DNA of 26,956 bases, taken from positions 1 through 26,956 of the forward strand of contig CAXBML010000037.1 in assembly GCA_963976875.1 (NCBI GenBank), in the 5' to 3' direction. Under the pieces are notes generated by a model. The model saw nothing but the letters and a program-made list of their open reading frames with translations. It did no database searches and was not told where the DNA came from. The position numbers were made by a program, and so were the translations under genes. This document shows positions 1 to 7,242 of this stretch, piece after piece. Positions within the stretch are counted from its first letter, which is position 1; every line of letters starts with the position of its first letter. Origin of the DNA: Berkiella_A sp963976875 (GTDB taxonomy: Bacteria > Pseudomonadota > Gammaproteobacteria > Berkiellales > Berkiellaceae).

Positions 1-88
1 AACACTTAGCTTAATATAATGGATTTAAAGTGCCCCTGTTTTTGATGAAGAGCCAGTATTTTTTAGGTGAATCCCACAAGATAATATT

Positions 89-643
89 ATGAGTCAACAA
101 AACGCTGAAATCATAATCCACAACAGCATTAGAATTATTCTCATTAATCCAGATAATGAGATATTGCTGATGTGTGCTAATGACCCCAAAACAACCACGC
201 CAGATGGTACTTACAATGGTCGGTTTTGGTTTACCATTGGTGGGGAAATTGAACCCAATGAAACAGATATGCAAGCTGCGGTTAGAGAGCTACACGAAGA
301 AACAGGTTTAGTTCACGCAGATGTTGAGTTTGGCCCTATAGTTTGGTTTGGTAGTTGCGACTTAGTCTTATCAGGAACATTGAAACGATTAAATCAAAAG
401 TTTATAGTGGCTCACACAAATAGTAGACATATTTCAATGGATAACTTCACAGAGTCTGAAAAGAGTGTGATAGAGCGAATGGAGTGGTTTAGTTTAGATA
501 AAATTAAGAATCACCAAGACATCATTTATCCTGTAGGTATAGATTGCTATTTACCTGATATTCTAGAGGGGCGGTATCCAGTAGAGCCCATGAATATTGA
601 TTTAGATAAAAAACCCGAATCTAAAGACAATCAATCAGATTAA
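89..643 (+). CDS. Nudix hydrolase
   Basis: Probable pyrophosphohydrolase acting on a nucleoside diphosphate linked to another group; the substrate cannot be told. The 184-residue protein carries a complete Nudix box at residues 52-74: G52, five residues, E58, seven residues, R66-E67-L68, E70-E71, G73-L74. The Glu residues of the REL-EE core bind the divalent metal. The strand preceding the box (residues 46-52) and the following W/F-rich strand fit the fold. ATG 89 is the only ATG available after an in-frame TGA at 68-70. The Shine-Dalgarno match is poor: AGGTGA at 65-70 lies 18 nt upstream, so initiation is probably weak. A TATAAT hexamer at 15-20 could be its -10 element, but the matching -35 would fall outside the window. 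The gene converges on and overlaps the next gene by 9 bp, leaving no room for a terminator. Confidence 0.9.
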   Translation: MSQQNAEIIIHNSIRIILINPDNEILLMCANDPKTTTPDGTYNGRFWFTIGGEIEPNETDMQAAVRELHEETGLVHADVEFGPIVWFGSCDLVLSGTLKRLNQKFIVAHTNSRHISMDNFTESEKSVIERMEWFSLDKIKNHQDIIYPVGIDCYLPDILEGRYPVEPMNIDLDKKPESKDNQSD

Positions 644-1090
644 CCCCTGTGTTTGTAATCTGTCATTAAAATACTTTACGAAAAATATTTTAGTGAGCTT
701 TGGGTTTATCTTGTTCTCTCTTACAAACTCTATTGCAAAACCACATTTTTTGTAGAATTCAGGTGCTTGAAACTGACTGGTGACCAAATTAATATTATTA
801 AAGCCTTTGCCTTGAAATTGCTGCTCTAGTTTTACCATGAGTTTTCGGCCGTATCCATTACCGCGATAATTTGAATCAATCCATAGGTCATCCACATAGA
901 TTTCGGCAAAGGCAGTATAGCCATTTAGCACTCCAATGGCTTTGCCTTCGTTTATTTTGAGAATAATTGAAAATGGTTTGTAGTTACAAATAATGCCGTG
1001 ACGATACTCATAGGCGACCAGCTCGTCATGCATTACTTTATCAATATTTTCAGGAAGCTTGTCTTTAAATTCAAAAAAACATTTATTCAT
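635..1090 (-). CDS. GNAT-family N-acetyltransferase
   Basis: Probable acyl-CoA-dependent N-acetyltransferase of unknown substrate. The 151-residue protein has the GNAT acetyl-CoA motif A at residues 76-81 (R-G-N-G-Y-G, the Q/RxxGxG/A consensus) after the hydrophobic beta4 strand with Asp-Asp-Leu-Trp-Ile. Motif B follows near residues 110-118 (P-E-F-Y-x-K-x-G-F), as in the family. The start is well supported: GAGG at 1096-1099 lies 5 nt before the ATG and overlaps the stop codon of the upstream aminoglycoside-phosphotransferase-like gene, with 7 bp between the two genes. They are therefore probably co-transcribed and translationally linked. An acetyltransferase beside a phosphotransferase suggests a small-molecule modification pair, but no resistance function can be assigned from sequence alone. 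Its 3' end overlaps the convergent Nudix gene by 9 bp. Confidence 0.88.
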   Translation of the reverse strand: MNKCFFEFKDKLPENIDKVMHDELVAYEYRHGIICNYKPFSIILKINEGKAIGVLNGYTAFAEIYVDDLWIDSNYRGNGYGRKLMVKLEQQFQGKGFNNINLVTSQFQAPEFYKKCGFAIEFVRENKINPKLTKIFFVKYFNDRLQTQGLI

Positions 1091-1097
1091 ACATACC

Positions 1098-2036
1098 TCA
1101 ATGCGGAGAAATAATATCAGCGTTTATTCTTTGTATGGCATGAATGGCCTCGTGGACTAATAATTTGTCATTTTTATCGTGTGCATATAACAAGACAGTG
1201 GTGGCGCTGTATAATCCCAAAAAACGAGCATAATGCCAGGTATTAGATTCAACTTCGCCATAAGCATCTAAAAATTCTTTGTGGCAACTTTGAGGAAAAA
1301 AGCTAAATATAATTGCCAAGTCAACAGCTCGGTTATTAATACCCACATCACCCCAATCGATAATGCCAGTTAGCTTTTTATCTTGAAACATAAGATGAAG
1401 AGAGTATAGATCGCCATGTACTAACACGTTATTATTCATTGGCAATGTAATGTTTCGAACTTTACTTATTTCATTTTGTAAAACATTAGTATTTAATATT
1501 ACTATTTTTTTAGCATTAATTTTGTTTGCACGTTCTTGTATTTGAGGAATGATATTCTCAACTTGGGTTCTATCGAATACTTGAGAATTTGCCCCAATCG
1601 ATAATGCTTGCTTTTCCCCAATGCTATGTAATTGCTTTAAAAATAGTGCCAGTGGTTTTAAACTAGATATGCGTTCATCTGCGGTTAGTTTAGCATAACA
1701 GCCAGATGTGCCATGTATCATCTGGTACCCCTGAAATGGGTATGGATAATGTTGGCTGGGTTGACCTATAAATATTGGGTTGGGTATGTCTAGATCAATT
1801 TTATTCTGCAAATAATGTAAAATAATATTTTCACGCCCAAGTAATTCTACTGCGACTTTTCGGCGTGGGAATCTAAAAATATAATCACAATTGATTAAAA
1901 AAACTTTATTATCCCAACCCTCACCTATAAGCTTAATATCTGTTAAAGGCGCGAGCTGAGAGAATTGGCTTTCTATGCTATTTTTTACTAATATCTCTGT
2001 AATTTCAATATCAGAGTGCCACAATTCACCAGCCAT
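1098..2036 (-). CDS. Aminoglycoside/macrolide phosphotransferase-family (APH) kinase
   Basis: Small-molecule kinase of the APH fold, 312 residues, about the usual length for the family. The N-lobe carries G-E-G-W-D-N (residues 38-43) followed by F-R-F-P-R-R (55-60), the ATP-binding signature seen in APH(2'')- and Mph-type enzymes. The catalytic loop is H207-G208-D209-L210 and the metal-binding motif is I226-D227-W228-G229-D230. The catalytic-loop position that is Asn in most APH enzymes (HGDxxxxN) is His214 here. As I recall, macrolide 2'-phosphotransferases have His at this place, so this protein may lie nearer that branch; that is inference. RBS: AGGA followed by a 7-8 nt spacer before ATG 2036. 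It is the first gene of a two-gene unit with the GNAT gene 7 bp downstream. Substrate and any resistance role are unproven. Confidence 0.87.
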   Translation of the reverse strand: MAGELWHSDIEITEILVKNSIESQFSQLAPLTDIKLIGEGWDNKVFLINCDYIFRFPRRKVAVELLGRENIILHYLQNKIDLDIPNPIFIGQPSQHYPYPFQGYQMIHGTSGCYAKLTADERISSLKPLALFLKQLHSIGEKQALSIGANSQVFDRTQVENIIPQIQERANKINAKKIVILNTNVLQNEISKVRNITLPMNNNVLVHGDLYSLHLMFQDKKLTGIIDWGDVGINNRAVDLAIIFSFFPQSCHKEFLDAYGEVESNTWHYARFLGLYSATTVLLYAHDKNDKLLVHEAIHAIQRINADIISPH

Positions 2037-2051
2037 TGTTTTTTCCTGTTA

Positions 2052-2080
2052 TTCTAATCGAATAAACTATTATATATAAT
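2052..2080. promoter_or_regulatory. AT-rich divergent promoter region, APH / CHMI
   Basis: The 95-bp gap between the divergent APH-type and tautomerase genes is very AT-rich. It holds TATAAT on the forward strand at 2075-2080 and another TATAAT on the reverse strand at 2069-2074, so back-to-back -10 elements are possible. The forward -35 at the right distance (TTCTAA, 2052-2057, 17-bp spacer) is weak. Promoter activity is inferred only. Confidence 0.3.
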
Positions 2081-2131
2081 TTATAACTGAATATCTAATT
2101 GTATCAGCTAACATATTAAAGTGAGATGAAA

Positions 2132-2482
2132 ATGCCACATATAATTTTAGAAGCAACAGGTGATTTTGCGCCAAAAGAAACTATCAAACCATTGCTATTA
2201 TCATTGCATCAATTGGTCGCAAAAGTTGCAGGTGCCGAGATTAACAGTTGTAAATCAAGGTTTATACAGCATGATAGTTATGTTATCGGTGATGGAGAAA
2301 AACATACAGATTTTTTACATTTAACAATTAAATTGCTATCAGGCCGGACACAGGAACAGCTATGTGCTCTGGGAGAGCAAGCATTTGCTTTGCTTAAAGC
2401 TCAGTATTCGAATATTGGGACAGAAATTGACATCACAGTGTTAGTTGATGAAATGGCCAAACAACACTATTACAAAGACTGA
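2132..2482 (+). CDS. 5-carboxymethyl-2-hydroxymuconate isomerase-family (CHMI) tautomerase
   Basis: Member of the CHMI branch of the tautomerase superfamily, whose best-known member (HpaF) isomerises an intermediate of homoprotocatechuate breakdown. The product begins M-P-H and is 116 residues, near the family length; the Pro that becomes N-terminal after Met removal is the catalytic base in this superfamily. The family-like core K-S-R, the D-G-E-K-H-T-D-F-L-H-L-T strand and the G-R-T segment are all visible. The start was set at 2132 rather than the in-frame ATG at 2126: GTGAG at 2121-2125 touches ATG 2126 but stands 6 nt before 2132, and only 2132 exposes Pro1. No other aromatic-degradation genes lie nearby, so the real substrate may differ. 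A hairpin terminator follows the gene. Confidence 0.85.
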   Translation: MPHIILEATGDFAPKETIKPLLLSLHQLVAKVAGAEINSCKSRFIQHDSYVIGDGEKHTDFLHLTIKLLSGRTQEQLCALGEQAFALLKAQYSNIGTEIDITVLVDEMAKQHYYKD

Positions 2483-2497
2483 GCTTTGTATCATAAT

Positions 2498-2538
2498 TGA
2501 GAGCACAAAAAATTGTGCCCTCATTAGTTTTATTTATA
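2498..2538 (+). terminator. Intrinsic terminator after the CHMI gene
   Basis: An 11-bp stem with one mismatch pairs 2498-2508 (TGAGAGCACAA) with 2513-2523 (TTGTGCCCTCA) around an AAAA loop. It is followed by the T-rich run TTAGTTTTATTTAT. It lies 16 bp past the CHMI stop codon and its T-run touches the 3' end of the convergent ankyrin gene. Confidence 0.72.
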
Positions 2539-3727
2539 CAATATCATGTACATTTAACATCAGTTCAGCTAAAGGTTGTTCAGCTGGAGCAGCGAAACTA
2601 TTGTTGTCGTGATAACTACTGACATTCACGCTCGATTGGTGCGCCTCATTAGAAAATAAATTTTGGCTCGCAGATAAGTCAAACATATCAGACATATCTA
2701 AAGGCGCGCCTTCTGAATGTGCTGGCGCTATTTCAGCAAGCTGGGTTTCAGTATTAACCCAAGCACCTAAGTCAATAATATGCTGTATGAGTTCACTGCT
2801 GCCCCCATTCAGAGAAGCATAATCAAGAGGGGAATGCCCTAACTCATCAACGGCATTAATCATAGCACCATGCTCTATTAATACATCAATCATATCTGCA
2901 TTATGTGTCATTGCGGCCATGTGTATTGCCTGTTGACCATCATTAAAATTTGTTCTGATGAGCGAGGCGCCATGGTCAAGTAATAGTTCGGCAACATCTG
3001 TATGACCATTTAGAACAGCATAATGTAAGGCCGTGTAGCCATTATGATTCATTGCGTTCGCATTTTGACCATTATCCAATGCGGCTGAGACTTGGGTTAA
3101 ATCACCTTTGATGACGGCATCTAGTATTGAATGATGTGGTCCGATTAATGAAATTTCACTAAGAATGGGTAAATTAAATATTAGTTGCATTGCATCATTC
3201 GATGAGTTTTGTGCTAATTCGTTTGGGGTATTATTGAAATTATCTTCTGTCGATACATCTGCGCCATATTGAATGAGAAAGAACGCTTCATCAGGATGGT
3301 CTGTATTGACGGCTTCGTGTAGTGCCGTTTTTCCTTGTATATTTGGTAAACTTACATCAGCACCGTTTTGTAATAATGTTTGTAAACCCTCTGTATTACC
3401 TAAACGCGTTGCAATAATTGCAGCCGTTTGGCCGAGTTTATTTTGTGAATCAATAGACACGCCTGTATCAATAACATACTGAACAAATTCTGCTGATCCC
3501 ATATGACGAGCGGCAAAGTAAAGGGTTGTATTATTATGGTAATCTACGGCATGGACGTTCGCGCCGTGATTGACGAGCTCTTGGAAAATATCTAATCGAT
3601 TAATCATTGCGGCATAATGTACGGCAGATAAACCATCTTGACCAATAGTGTTGGCAGAAGAACCATTATTTAACTGATCAACTACGGAAGGAAGATTGCC
3701 TGATATGATTGCATCTAAAATACTCAT
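2534..3727 (-). CDS. Ankyrin-repeat protein with duplicated module
   Basis: A 397-residue protein built almost wholly of ankyrin repeats, about eight, covering residues 2-325, with no signal peptide or membrane segment. Repeat hallmarks include G-x-S/T-A-V/L-H-Y-A-A/V (residues 32-40 and 230-238) and L-L-x-x-G-A-x-V/I. The N-terminal cap S-I-L-D-A-I (2-7) recurs as S-I-L-D-A-V (200-205), and the following 35 or so residues align position by position, so an ankyrin module was duplicated in tandem. The last 70 residues are non-repeat, Ser/Ala/Asn-rich and acidic. Ankyrin proteins bind other proteins and are common among type IV effectors of Legionellales; secretion here is inference. Start: AGGAG lies 8 nt before ATG 3727. 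It diverges from the deacetylase gene across a 309-bp gap and appears to be a single-gene unit. Confidence 0.9.
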   Translation of the reverse strand: MSILDAIISGNLPSVVDQLNNGSSANTIGQDGLSAVHYAAMINRLDIFQELVNHGANVHAVDYHNNTTLYFAARHMGSAEFVQYVIDTGVSIDSQNKLGQTAAIIATRLGNTEGLQTLLQNGADVSLPNIQGKTALHEAVNTDHPDEAFFLIQYGADVSTEDNFNNTPNELAQNSSNDAMQLIFNLPILSEISLIGPHHSILDAVIKGDLTQVSAALDNGQNANAMNHNGYTALHYAVLNGHTDVAELLLDHGASLIRTNFNDGQQAIHMAAMTHNADMIDVLIEHGAMINAVDELGHSPLDYASLNGGSSELIQHIIDLGAWVNTETQLAEIAPAHSEGAPLDMSDMFDLSASQNLFSNEAHQSSVNVSSYHDNNSFAAPAEQPLAELMLNVHDIV

Positions 3728-4036
3728 ATAAATTACTCCTGTAATATTAAGGGGGTTGGAAATTTAAAATGTACAGCATGACGATTGCCTTTTGAGAAAG
3801 AGTTAACTAAAAATAGGTTAAAGTATCTAAATTCTGTTGTCTATCTTTATCTCCAAATTAGTTTTTTAATTTTGATTTGATTAACTTGCTGTAATATTCA
3901 GTTTAAAGGTGAATGTCATATATAGAAAATATGATTTTATGATTTATTTGAAAATCTATGTTGATCGCTAAACGTGATAATATGGCAAAATTGATATACT
4001 CTATGTGAATAATATTTGTAATCTTTAAGGACGAAG
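3728..4036. other. 309-bp divergent intergenic region, ankyrin / deacetylase
   Basis: No coding potential was seen on either strand. The region is strongly AT-rich and must contain the two divergent promoters. Near the deacetylase side TTGATA occurs at 3991-3996 and could be a -35 element, with only a poor -10 (TATTTG) 16 bp further on. AAGGA at 4027-4031 is the deacetylase RBS, and AGGAG at 3736-3740 on the reverse strand is the ankyrin RBS. No clear operator palindrome was found. Confidence 0.5.
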
Positions 4037-5125
4037 ATGCGATTAGCTATATTGTCTCATCCTGATTGTACTCTGCACAAATTAGGTAAAACACACCCAG
4101 AAATACCAGAGCGTGTCAAAGTTATTCAGGATGCCATACAGATTGCACCTTTTTATAACAATGTAGATGTGATTACAGCACCTCTTGTTCAGAAAAAACA
4201 ACTATATCGAGCACATGATAAATCTCAGGTTGATTACTTATTTTTAAACTCTCCTACTGCCGGTACGTTTATAATTGATCACGATACTGAGATGACCCCC
4301 TATACCCTTCAAGCGGCTAAAAGAGCTTCTGGCGCAGTCGTAAAGGCTGTAAGTTTAGTATTGAAAAATGAATATCAGCAAGTGTTTTGTAATATTAGGC
4401 CACCGGGTCATCATGCCTCTCGAAATAATGCCCAAGGATTTTGTTTTTTTAATAATATTGCTGTGGGGGCATTACATGCATTAGAGCATGAAAATATAAA
4501 TCGGGTTGCCATTATTGATTTTGATGTTCACCATGGTAATGGTACAGAAGATATTTTTGCAAAAGATAATCGGGTTAAGTTTTTCTCAAGCTTTGAGTAT
4601 CCCCTATATCCTAATCAAGCGCCTCACAACAGGTTTGCAAATATTAATCATAGCGCTCTAAAATCGGGTGATAATATAGAAAAAATAAAAAAGCAGTTTA
4701 AAGAAAAATGGTTAAAAGAACTTGAAGAATATCAACCCGATTTAATTTTTATCTCAGCAGGTTTTGATGCTCATAAAAAAGATCCATATTCAACGACTCA
4801 GTTTGAAAGTGAAGATTATCATTGGATGACAAAACAAATTATGACAGTGGCGAATAAAGTTTGTGGTGGGCGAGTGATATCCTCTTTAGAAGGAGGCTAT
4901 GATTTACAGGCATTAAAAGAGTCTGCAATTGCTCATGTACAGGCTTTAATGGAGTTGCCATTAGATCTAAAATTTCTAAAAAAAAACAGTAGCGCACCAG
5001 CCCTGATTCAGTCACCTGCCCCTGTGATATTTAGTCAAGCTCTTATATTAGATAAGGCTGATGCAGGGCCTTCTGGTATAAAACCTAGACGTAGCGAAAG
5101 AATAAGAAAAAAAAGCCATAGATAA
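4037..5125 (+). CDS. Histone deacetylase-family protein with basic C-terminal tail
   Basis: Zn-dependent deacetylase of the HDAC/acetylpolyamine amidohydrolase superfamily, 362 residues. Active-site elements are intact: R121-P-P-G-H125-H126, D161-F-D163-V-H165-H166-G, A241-G-F-D244-A-H246 and E285-G-G-Y288-D. From the family, D163, H165 and D244 should bind zinc, the His pair should act in catalysis and Y288 should stabilise the intermediate. The EGGY form and R-P-P-G-H-H resemble class II/IIb HDACs and bacterial homologues. After the domain (ending near residue 310) comes a linker rich in Ser, Pro and Ala, then a very basic end with K349-P-R-R and R-I-R-K-K-S-H-R (residues 355-362). That tail is unusual for a metabolic deacetylase and looks like a nuclear-localisation or nucleic-acid-binding segment. 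The substrate may be histone, other protein or polyamine. RBS AAGGA at 4027-4031, 5 nt before ATG. Confidence 0.9.
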   Translation: MRLAILSHPDCTLHKLGKTHPEIPERVKVIQDAIQIAPFYNNVDVITAPLVQKKQLYRAHDKSQVDYLFLNSPTAGTFIIDHDTEMTPYTLQAAKRASGAVVKAVSLVLKNEYQQVFCNIRPPGHHASRNNAQGFCFFNNIAVGALHALEHENINRVAIIDFDVHHGNGTEDIFAKDNRVKFFSSFEYPLYPNQAPHNRFANINHSALKSGDNIEKIKKQFKEKWLKELEEYQPDLIFISAGFDAHKKDPYSTTQFESEDYHWMTKQIMTVANKVCGGRVISSLEGGYDLQALKESAIAHVQALMELPLDLKFLKKNSSAPALIQSPAPVIFSQALILDKADAGPSGIKPRRSERIRKKSHR

Positions 5126-5138
5126 TAGGTATAGCTAT

Positions 5139-5789
5139 TTATATAGTCTGCTGGAGCAGATGTATTACTTTGTTGATTAAATAGGGATACGGATCAATGC
5201 ATTTGGTTTTTCTATTGGCAAACGCAATAGAAAATTCAGTGCAGCCCAATAATAACATTTGTTTTTCGGCTATATCTTCAATTTCCGATACATCTACGCT
5301 CTTCCCCATTAGAATTTGGTTAATAAGCAGTTGAGCTTTCTCTACCATAATATACTCACAGGTTCTCTTTAAGGCTATTTCATGTATTTTATTTATGGCG
5401 CTGGTTTTTGAGGCAATGACGTGCAATTTATTTTTTGGTAATGCCTCTTGTAAGACAGAAAAAATATTAATAAGCTTGTGGTTTTGATACGCATCAGGCA
5501 AAAATAAGTGTAAGGTTTGACAACATATTATAATATAATCGCAATGTTGTTCTAACTGATTAATGCAGGTTAGTAATTCTTGCTCAATTTTAATTTTAGC
5601 ATAATCATCACTTAGCATATCTGAGAATGGATAATTAATGAGCTGTATTAAGGGGAAATCATTATCCTGCCAGGCACCGTAGCTTTGATATGCTGAAATA
5701 AGTTGTTGTAGAAACACAGCCCCGGCCATCGGGCCTGCTCCAGAAATAATACCCAGGCTTTTTTGGGGGTTGAGTTTTTGATTTTTCAT
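5139..5789 (-). CDS. Aspartate/glutamate racemase-family protein
   Basis: Cofactor-independent amino-acid racemase of the Asp/Glu/hydantoin racemase superfamily, 216 residues. The N-terminus has L-G-I-I-S-G-A-G-P-M-A-G (residues 12-23), typical of aspartate racemase-like proteins. Both catalytic Cys positions are present: C90 in C-C-Q-T (the CxT motif) and C183 in L-G-C-T-E-F. The C89-C90 doublet and the Gln in place of the common Asn are small deviations. Its ATG (5787-5789) is 1 bp past the stop codon of the symporter gene and the GGGGA RBS lies inside that gene, so the two are translationally coupled. The pairing suggests uptake followed by racemisation of an amino acid, perhaps a D-amino acid used as nutrient or in peptidoglycan; the exact substrate is unknown. 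It converges on the deacetylase gene with only 13 bp between them and no evident terminator. Confidence 0.85.
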   Translation of the reverse strand: MKNQKLNPQKSLGIISGAGPMAGAVFLQQLISAYQSYGAWQDNDFPLIQLINYPFSDMLSDDYAKIKIEQELLTCINQLEQHCDYIIICCQTLHLFLPDAYQNHKLINIFSVLQEALPKNKLHVIASKTSAINKIHEIALKRTCEYIMVEKAQLLINQILMGKSVDVSEIEDIAEKQMLLLGCTEFSIAFANRKTKCIDPYPYLINKVIHLLQQTI

Positions 5790-5790
5790 G

Positions 5791-7152
5791 TCATTCCCCT
5801 TTAATTGAATTCAAAGGGTTAAGTGTTAGAGTGGTTTTTTCTATCATCATACCTAAATAGAAGCCAAACCCTGAGGCAAGCAATGCCCAAATAGTTAAAT
5901 CATCATTGATAACAGTTAGTATGCAATAGGTGAAAATACCAAAAATTACAGAGAAGCAAGCACCCAGTTTGCTATTGCTGAATCCTAATAGTGCAAAACT
6001 AACGGGCACAAACAGGGCAGATGCGGTTAAACCATATGAAAAGACTAATGTTTTTAATACCGAGCTAGCAAAGAGTGAGCCCAGTAGTGTTAAAGTACCA
6101 ATGGTAATGGTGATCGCACTGTTTTTGAAGTAACTATTGTTTGATTTGCTTTTGAAGAGATTATCGCAAGAAATTAAGCAGCTGATAGCGCACAGAATAG
6201 AATCAACAGTAGAGACAATCGCCATTAACAAGACAAATAGAATAATATTGTATAGCCAGGGTGAGAAGCCAATTTTTACAAAAGTAATGAGCACACTGGA
6301 ATTATCCGCAATAACCAAAGATTGATTTTTAGCAATCAACCCAATCAAAAGCGGCACACTGGCAATGCAAAATGTCCCGAAAAGGGTCCATATAATAGCG
6401 ACTTTGATACTTTTTAGGTTTTGGGCAGCACCAAATCTTTGTACCATATCTTGTTCAATTAATAAATAACAACAAGGCCAAATTAAGTAGTTTACAAAAC
6501 GACCAAAGTCAATGGATTTATTTGGGATAAACTGTTCAACTGTACTAGGTGTGATTGAGATAGAGGGTAAGTTTAGTGCAATTAAAAATAACCCTGAACA
6601 TATTAAAAAAATTTGAATGATATCCGTTTTGACAACGGCAGCAAATCCACCAAATGAAGTATAAGCAACGACTATAGCCCACAATATATACAATGGCATA
6701 TTAGTCGTAAAGCCGATGCTGACAAATAGTTTTTTGATTGCAACGGCTTGCGCGATTAGGATAATACTAAGCGATATGACGGACAAAATACTGGCTGATT
6801 TTCTCAGCAGGGGGGATTGATATACTGTTGTGAATATTTCGGATGTTGTTTTGAGTTTTAAGCATTGAAATTTCTTGCTAAAAAATAGAAGTACAAATAT
6901 TAACCCCAGAATTTGACCCAAAGCATACATATAACCCATGAGGCCTGAAGTGTATGCCATATCGCCTATGCCAATTAACATACCACCACCTACTTGTGTT
7001 GCCAGTAAGGTTGCGGCTAGTGAAACGCCACTAAGGGATCGATTCGCAAAAAAGTAACCCTCACTATCAGATTGTGAAATGTTCACAGTGTTATAGGTGA
7101 CGATAATAATAAATACAAATGTCAGAATGCAAAGGCATAGAAAAATACTCAT
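5791..7152 (-). CDS. Sodium:solute symporter (SSS) family transporter
   Basis: Inner-membrane sodium-coupled symporter of the PutP/SSS family, 453 residues with about 13 hydrophobic segments. Recognisable family features are the first periplasmic loop followed by F-A-N-R-S-L-S-G, the A-T-Q-V-G-G-G stretch in TM2, and E-Q-D-M-V-Q-R-F-G-A-A in the middle of the protein, near-universal in this family. I place the start at ATG 7152: GAGG (7160-7163 on the reverse strand) stands 7 nt before it, whereas an in-frame TTG at 7158 would be only 1 nt from that RBS. It is the first gene of a coupled pair with the racemase (stop and ATG separated by 1 bp), which points to an amino acid or related compound as substrate. 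The long leader upstream contains hairpins and a possible His-rich micro-ORF, so post-initiation control is possible. Confidence 0.88.
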   Translation of the reverse strand: MSIFLCLCILTFVFIIIVTYNTVNISQSDSEGYFFANRSLSGVSLAATLLATQVGGGMLIGIGDMAYTSGLMGYMYALGQILGLIFVLLFFSKKFQCLKLKTTSEIFTTVYQSPLLRKSASILSVISLSIILIAQAVAIKKLFVSIGFTTNMPLYILWAIVVAYTSFGGFAAVVKTDIIQIFLICSGLFLIALNLPSISITPSTVEQFIPNKSIDFGRFVNYLIWPCCYLLIEQDMVQRFGAAQNLKSIKVAIIWTLFGTFCIASVPLLIGLIAKNQSLVIADNSSVLITFVKIGFSPWLYNIILFVLLMAIVSTVDSILCAISCLISCDNLFKSKSNNSYFKNSAITITIGTLTLLGSLFASSVLKTLVFSYGLTASALFVPVSFALLGFSNSKLGACFSVIFGIFTYCILTVINDDLTIWALLASGFGFYLGMMIEKTTLTLNPLNSIKGE

Positions 7153-7173
7153 GATCAATCCTCATAGATCACA

Positions 7174-7218
7174 GCCTAAAAATTTTAGGCAATAGAAAAC
7201 CACAATGGCGATAGCCAT
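7174..7218 (-). promoter_or_regulatory. Two hairpins in the symporter leader
   Basis: Two inverted repeats lie just upstream of the symporter. The first is at 7174-7190 (arms GCCTAAAA and TTTTAGGC around one base). The second is at 7205-7218 (ATGGC, loop GATA, GCCAT). Neither is followed by a strong T-run on the reverse strand, so a simple terminator is unlikely. Both lie between a possible leader peptide (7243-7383) and the symporter start, where an attenuator or translational control element would be placed. Function is inferred. Confidence 0.35.
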
Positions 7219-7242
7219 CAAATAAATATTAAGACTTATGAA

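Noticed and set aside
11..274. Reverse-strand ORF opposite the Nudix gene
   Set aside because: It is antisense to an unmistakable Nudix box and has no RBS or family features.
3273..3482. Forward ORF inside the ankyrin gene
   Set aside because: Antisense shadow of well-formed ankyrin repeats.
5148..5159. CTGCT/AGCAG inverted repeat as terminator between deacetylase and racemase genes
   Set aside because: Only 5 bp of stem, inside the racemase coding end, with no T-run.
7153..7158. TTG 7158 as start of the symporter
   Set aside because: It is 1 nt from the GAGG RBS; ATG 7152 has a 7-nt spacing.
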